Of a stretch of 7,858 nucleotides of DNA, positions 7,401-7,858 are shown piece by piece (position 1 is the first letter of the stretch; every line of letters begins with the position of its first letter). The position numbers and the translations under genes were made by a program. The notes beneath the pieces are model-generated. The model did no database searches, was not told the DNA's origin, and saw only the letters and a list, made by a program, of their open reading frames with translations. The stretch spans positions 1 to 7,858 of the forward strand of contig CAAEMG010000106.1 in the NCBI GenBank assembly GCA_900757025.1, written 5' to 3'. Source of the DNA: Clostridia bacterium (GTDB lineage: Bacteria > Bacillota > Clostridia > Lachnospirales > Anaerotignaceae).

Positions 7401-7857
7401 TAGGATTGTTTTCTGCAATATTAACCGTAGTGACCGTTCTTTTTTTGTTTACTATGCGTACACTGTCTATTTCTATCGAATGTCTGCCGTTTGCAACCCC
7501 AATAACAGCTATCATATAATTATCTATTTGTTTATGTATCTCAAATGCCGTTCTTCCTGCATAATCCTTTTTATCTAATAAAATTATTCTGTCGGGGTTT
7601 TCAAATATATTCGGAAGTTTTTCAAATTCCGATTCTGTTACAGCTATCTGTCCTCTCAACGCTTCTTTCGTTGCATTACCATGTTGATTAAGTCCATGAA
7701 CAACCTCTGAACTCCTTATAGCTATATTGTAACCGTTTACATCTAAGCCAATATCATTTTTTATTCTTTCTGCTAAATTATTTGAAACCTTTCCAAAGTA
7801 AAACCTAACATTATTTTTTATATTTTTTGCTATTTTTATAAAATTAGAAAATGACAT
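4498..7857 (-). CDS. Large polyvalent protein: PBECR-like nuclease, HExxH metallopeptidase, second BECR/LPD-like module; 5' end may lie outside the window
   Basis: At least 1119 residues. Residues about 20-140 resemble a phage BECR-fold nuclease module (PBECR type): EVVHGLNQHGN at 51-61, IAVTESEFEKLPNIFENPD at 71-89, GVANGRHSIEIDSVRIV at 120-136. Residues about 195-420 look like a zinc-peptidase-like domain: GKIYLNANLV, then HEFTHAIED (H283, E284, H287), with NRELMAKFVQE (E353) as a possible third ligand. Residues about 440-600 carry another module with HSFAKDGFEYRKAFYE and LTISVGKNGEVNTVYNIGKM, a BECR/LPD pattern common in Clostridia phage proteins. Residues 655-1050 are charged and helical, with likely coiled coil at about 840-990. 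Relatives known from memory go on past the SESGLVQAYGEG region, so the end at 1119 looks truncated. ATG 7857 is one base from the window edge. No ribosome-binding site can be seen and the frame could continue upstream. In this protein class the enzymatic modules are thought to be injected with element DNA or to act on the recipient cell. That role is inferred here. Confidence 0.75.
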   Translation of the reverse strand: MSFSNFIKIAKNIKNNVRFYFGKVSNNLAERIKNDIGLDVNGYNIAIRSSEVVHGLNQHGNATKEALRGQIAVTESEFEKLPNIFENPDRIILLDKKDYAGRTAFEIHKQIDNYMIAVIGVANGRHSIEIDSVRIVNKKRTVTTVNIAENNPNHTPETSSDQFNNSINDKNTKINEREKTLRENIEEDAAPERQAKYREIVGRYAGEKTIGNMDKLAKRLGSEVIYYLGDDSSEGFYENGKIYLNANLVDVEKNSGQNLVISGQQTESGQNSTNANYWKIFKHEFTHAIEDSKAFKKDFTDWSLASGLYSDFIKNQGFIDEEGNADKAAYADSIRELYRKNGQELDDNGLNRELMAKFVQESDLFENEDSINRLVNENRGFGQRILEWIRNTINKIKGVDPTAENMLKEAERLYEKAVRETEKKGARNSGKQSSIETNEHGKYVKESRELDIKESDLKNNKKIQAVLRKNLLKNGDIKVFADDGSEMTINGRTTWKLAYRNDITDKNGNHKKMNDSEFMEKLKAANHIDELAQISKQHKVVADYKAHSFAKDGFEYRKAFYENKNGEIFQLTISVGKNGEVNTVYNIGKMFKKSASKNSHYSPKGDLLHGPSANKGGAQSFAGDKNISQQDKKSNSIGTNLGEIIKKAQEDKGKKQHSFRQTNEELAESRMNAKAQSYTNKAVNKLLKSFKDSIGMTTYADKGIKEDIRQFANEYVEKGGMSEEEVNKVFDKLYENAMTFNTEYYEQYKELKKALRTTKINISGIKGTDAKDLGRGLRWSYDKGALASDSFYQELSEQYPELFPENIINPEDQLEKMRDVAESIKPTEERLRDLGINYGSSVEERAREAFNTAVEDMNESLADVINFKRERGKRAEAKEQRRAIVDQMHTNIKETKKIFSTSKDLNKKLSQMKNRYLWTEADGNALQRVLNGEITLEELPKNANKKAVNAVYETAKAAAETDQRLKDYKRGVAEQRRDMARELAINSNKYVDKKSGFQWESETPDRNFEDLAKETGDGKKLAEAYIKPIHENEAKATRMKNEYRRKLSEFKLDTKPKYEIRSVDVNGNPVDKLVSESGLVQAYGEGIINDRDLENFKQGYSLTKHMQQAEWTEIGSSRQ

Positions 7858-7858
7858 A

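Overview
The window carries five reading units, all on the minus strand. Low GC, purine-rich AAGGAAG/GGAGG ribosome-binding sites, the codon habit and the protein families point to a Clostridia-type Bacillota genome (gut Lachnospiraceae/Oscillospiraceae-like). That placement is inferred from protein resemblance, because no marker gene is present. Transcription runs from position 7858 toward 1.

Right part (about 2908-7858): mobile-element cargo of the 'large polyvalent protein' type found in phages and conjugative elements of Bacillota. The 1119-residue gene (4498-7857) has an N-terminal BECR-fold-like nuclease module (PBECR type), a zinc-metallopeptidase-like module with HEFTH, a second BECR-like or LPD-like module, and a long helical region. 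It seems to stop early compared with remembered relatives. A GGAGG ribosome-binding site 5 nt before Met-4477 then starts a second toxin-like gene (2908-4477). Read as one protein, this gene has a short Cu-amine-oxidase-like strand segment, the C-terminal half of a MuF-C-like domain, a linker, an LPD3-like domain and a basic tail. In the sequence as given it is broken into four pieces by three one-base indels, each in a poly-A run (A7, A6, A8). The LPD3-like domain reads continuously across two of the breaks, so the frameshifts are well supported. Whether they are pseudogenisation, sequencing error or recoding cannot be decided here. One break is an in-phase A AAA AAC heptamer.

Middle (2804-2907): an AT-rich intergenic gap of about 100 bp. 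It holds a perfect 14-bp palindrome, TTACATATATGTAA, which falls in the spacer of a plausible promoter for the left operon. A second half-copy lies 26 bp away.

Left part (1-2803): a two-gene cell-envelope operon. A small membrane-anchored or secreted protein of 175 residues is followed after 18 nt by a large secreted phosphodiester glycosidase (NAGPA family) with Ig-like and jelly-roll-like C-terminal modules. The latter runs off the window at position 1. The operon looks like ordinary host surface biology, so the window probably spans the edge between mobile-element cargo and host chromosome. No att site, integrase, tRNA, rRNA, CRISPR array or insertion sequence was seen.
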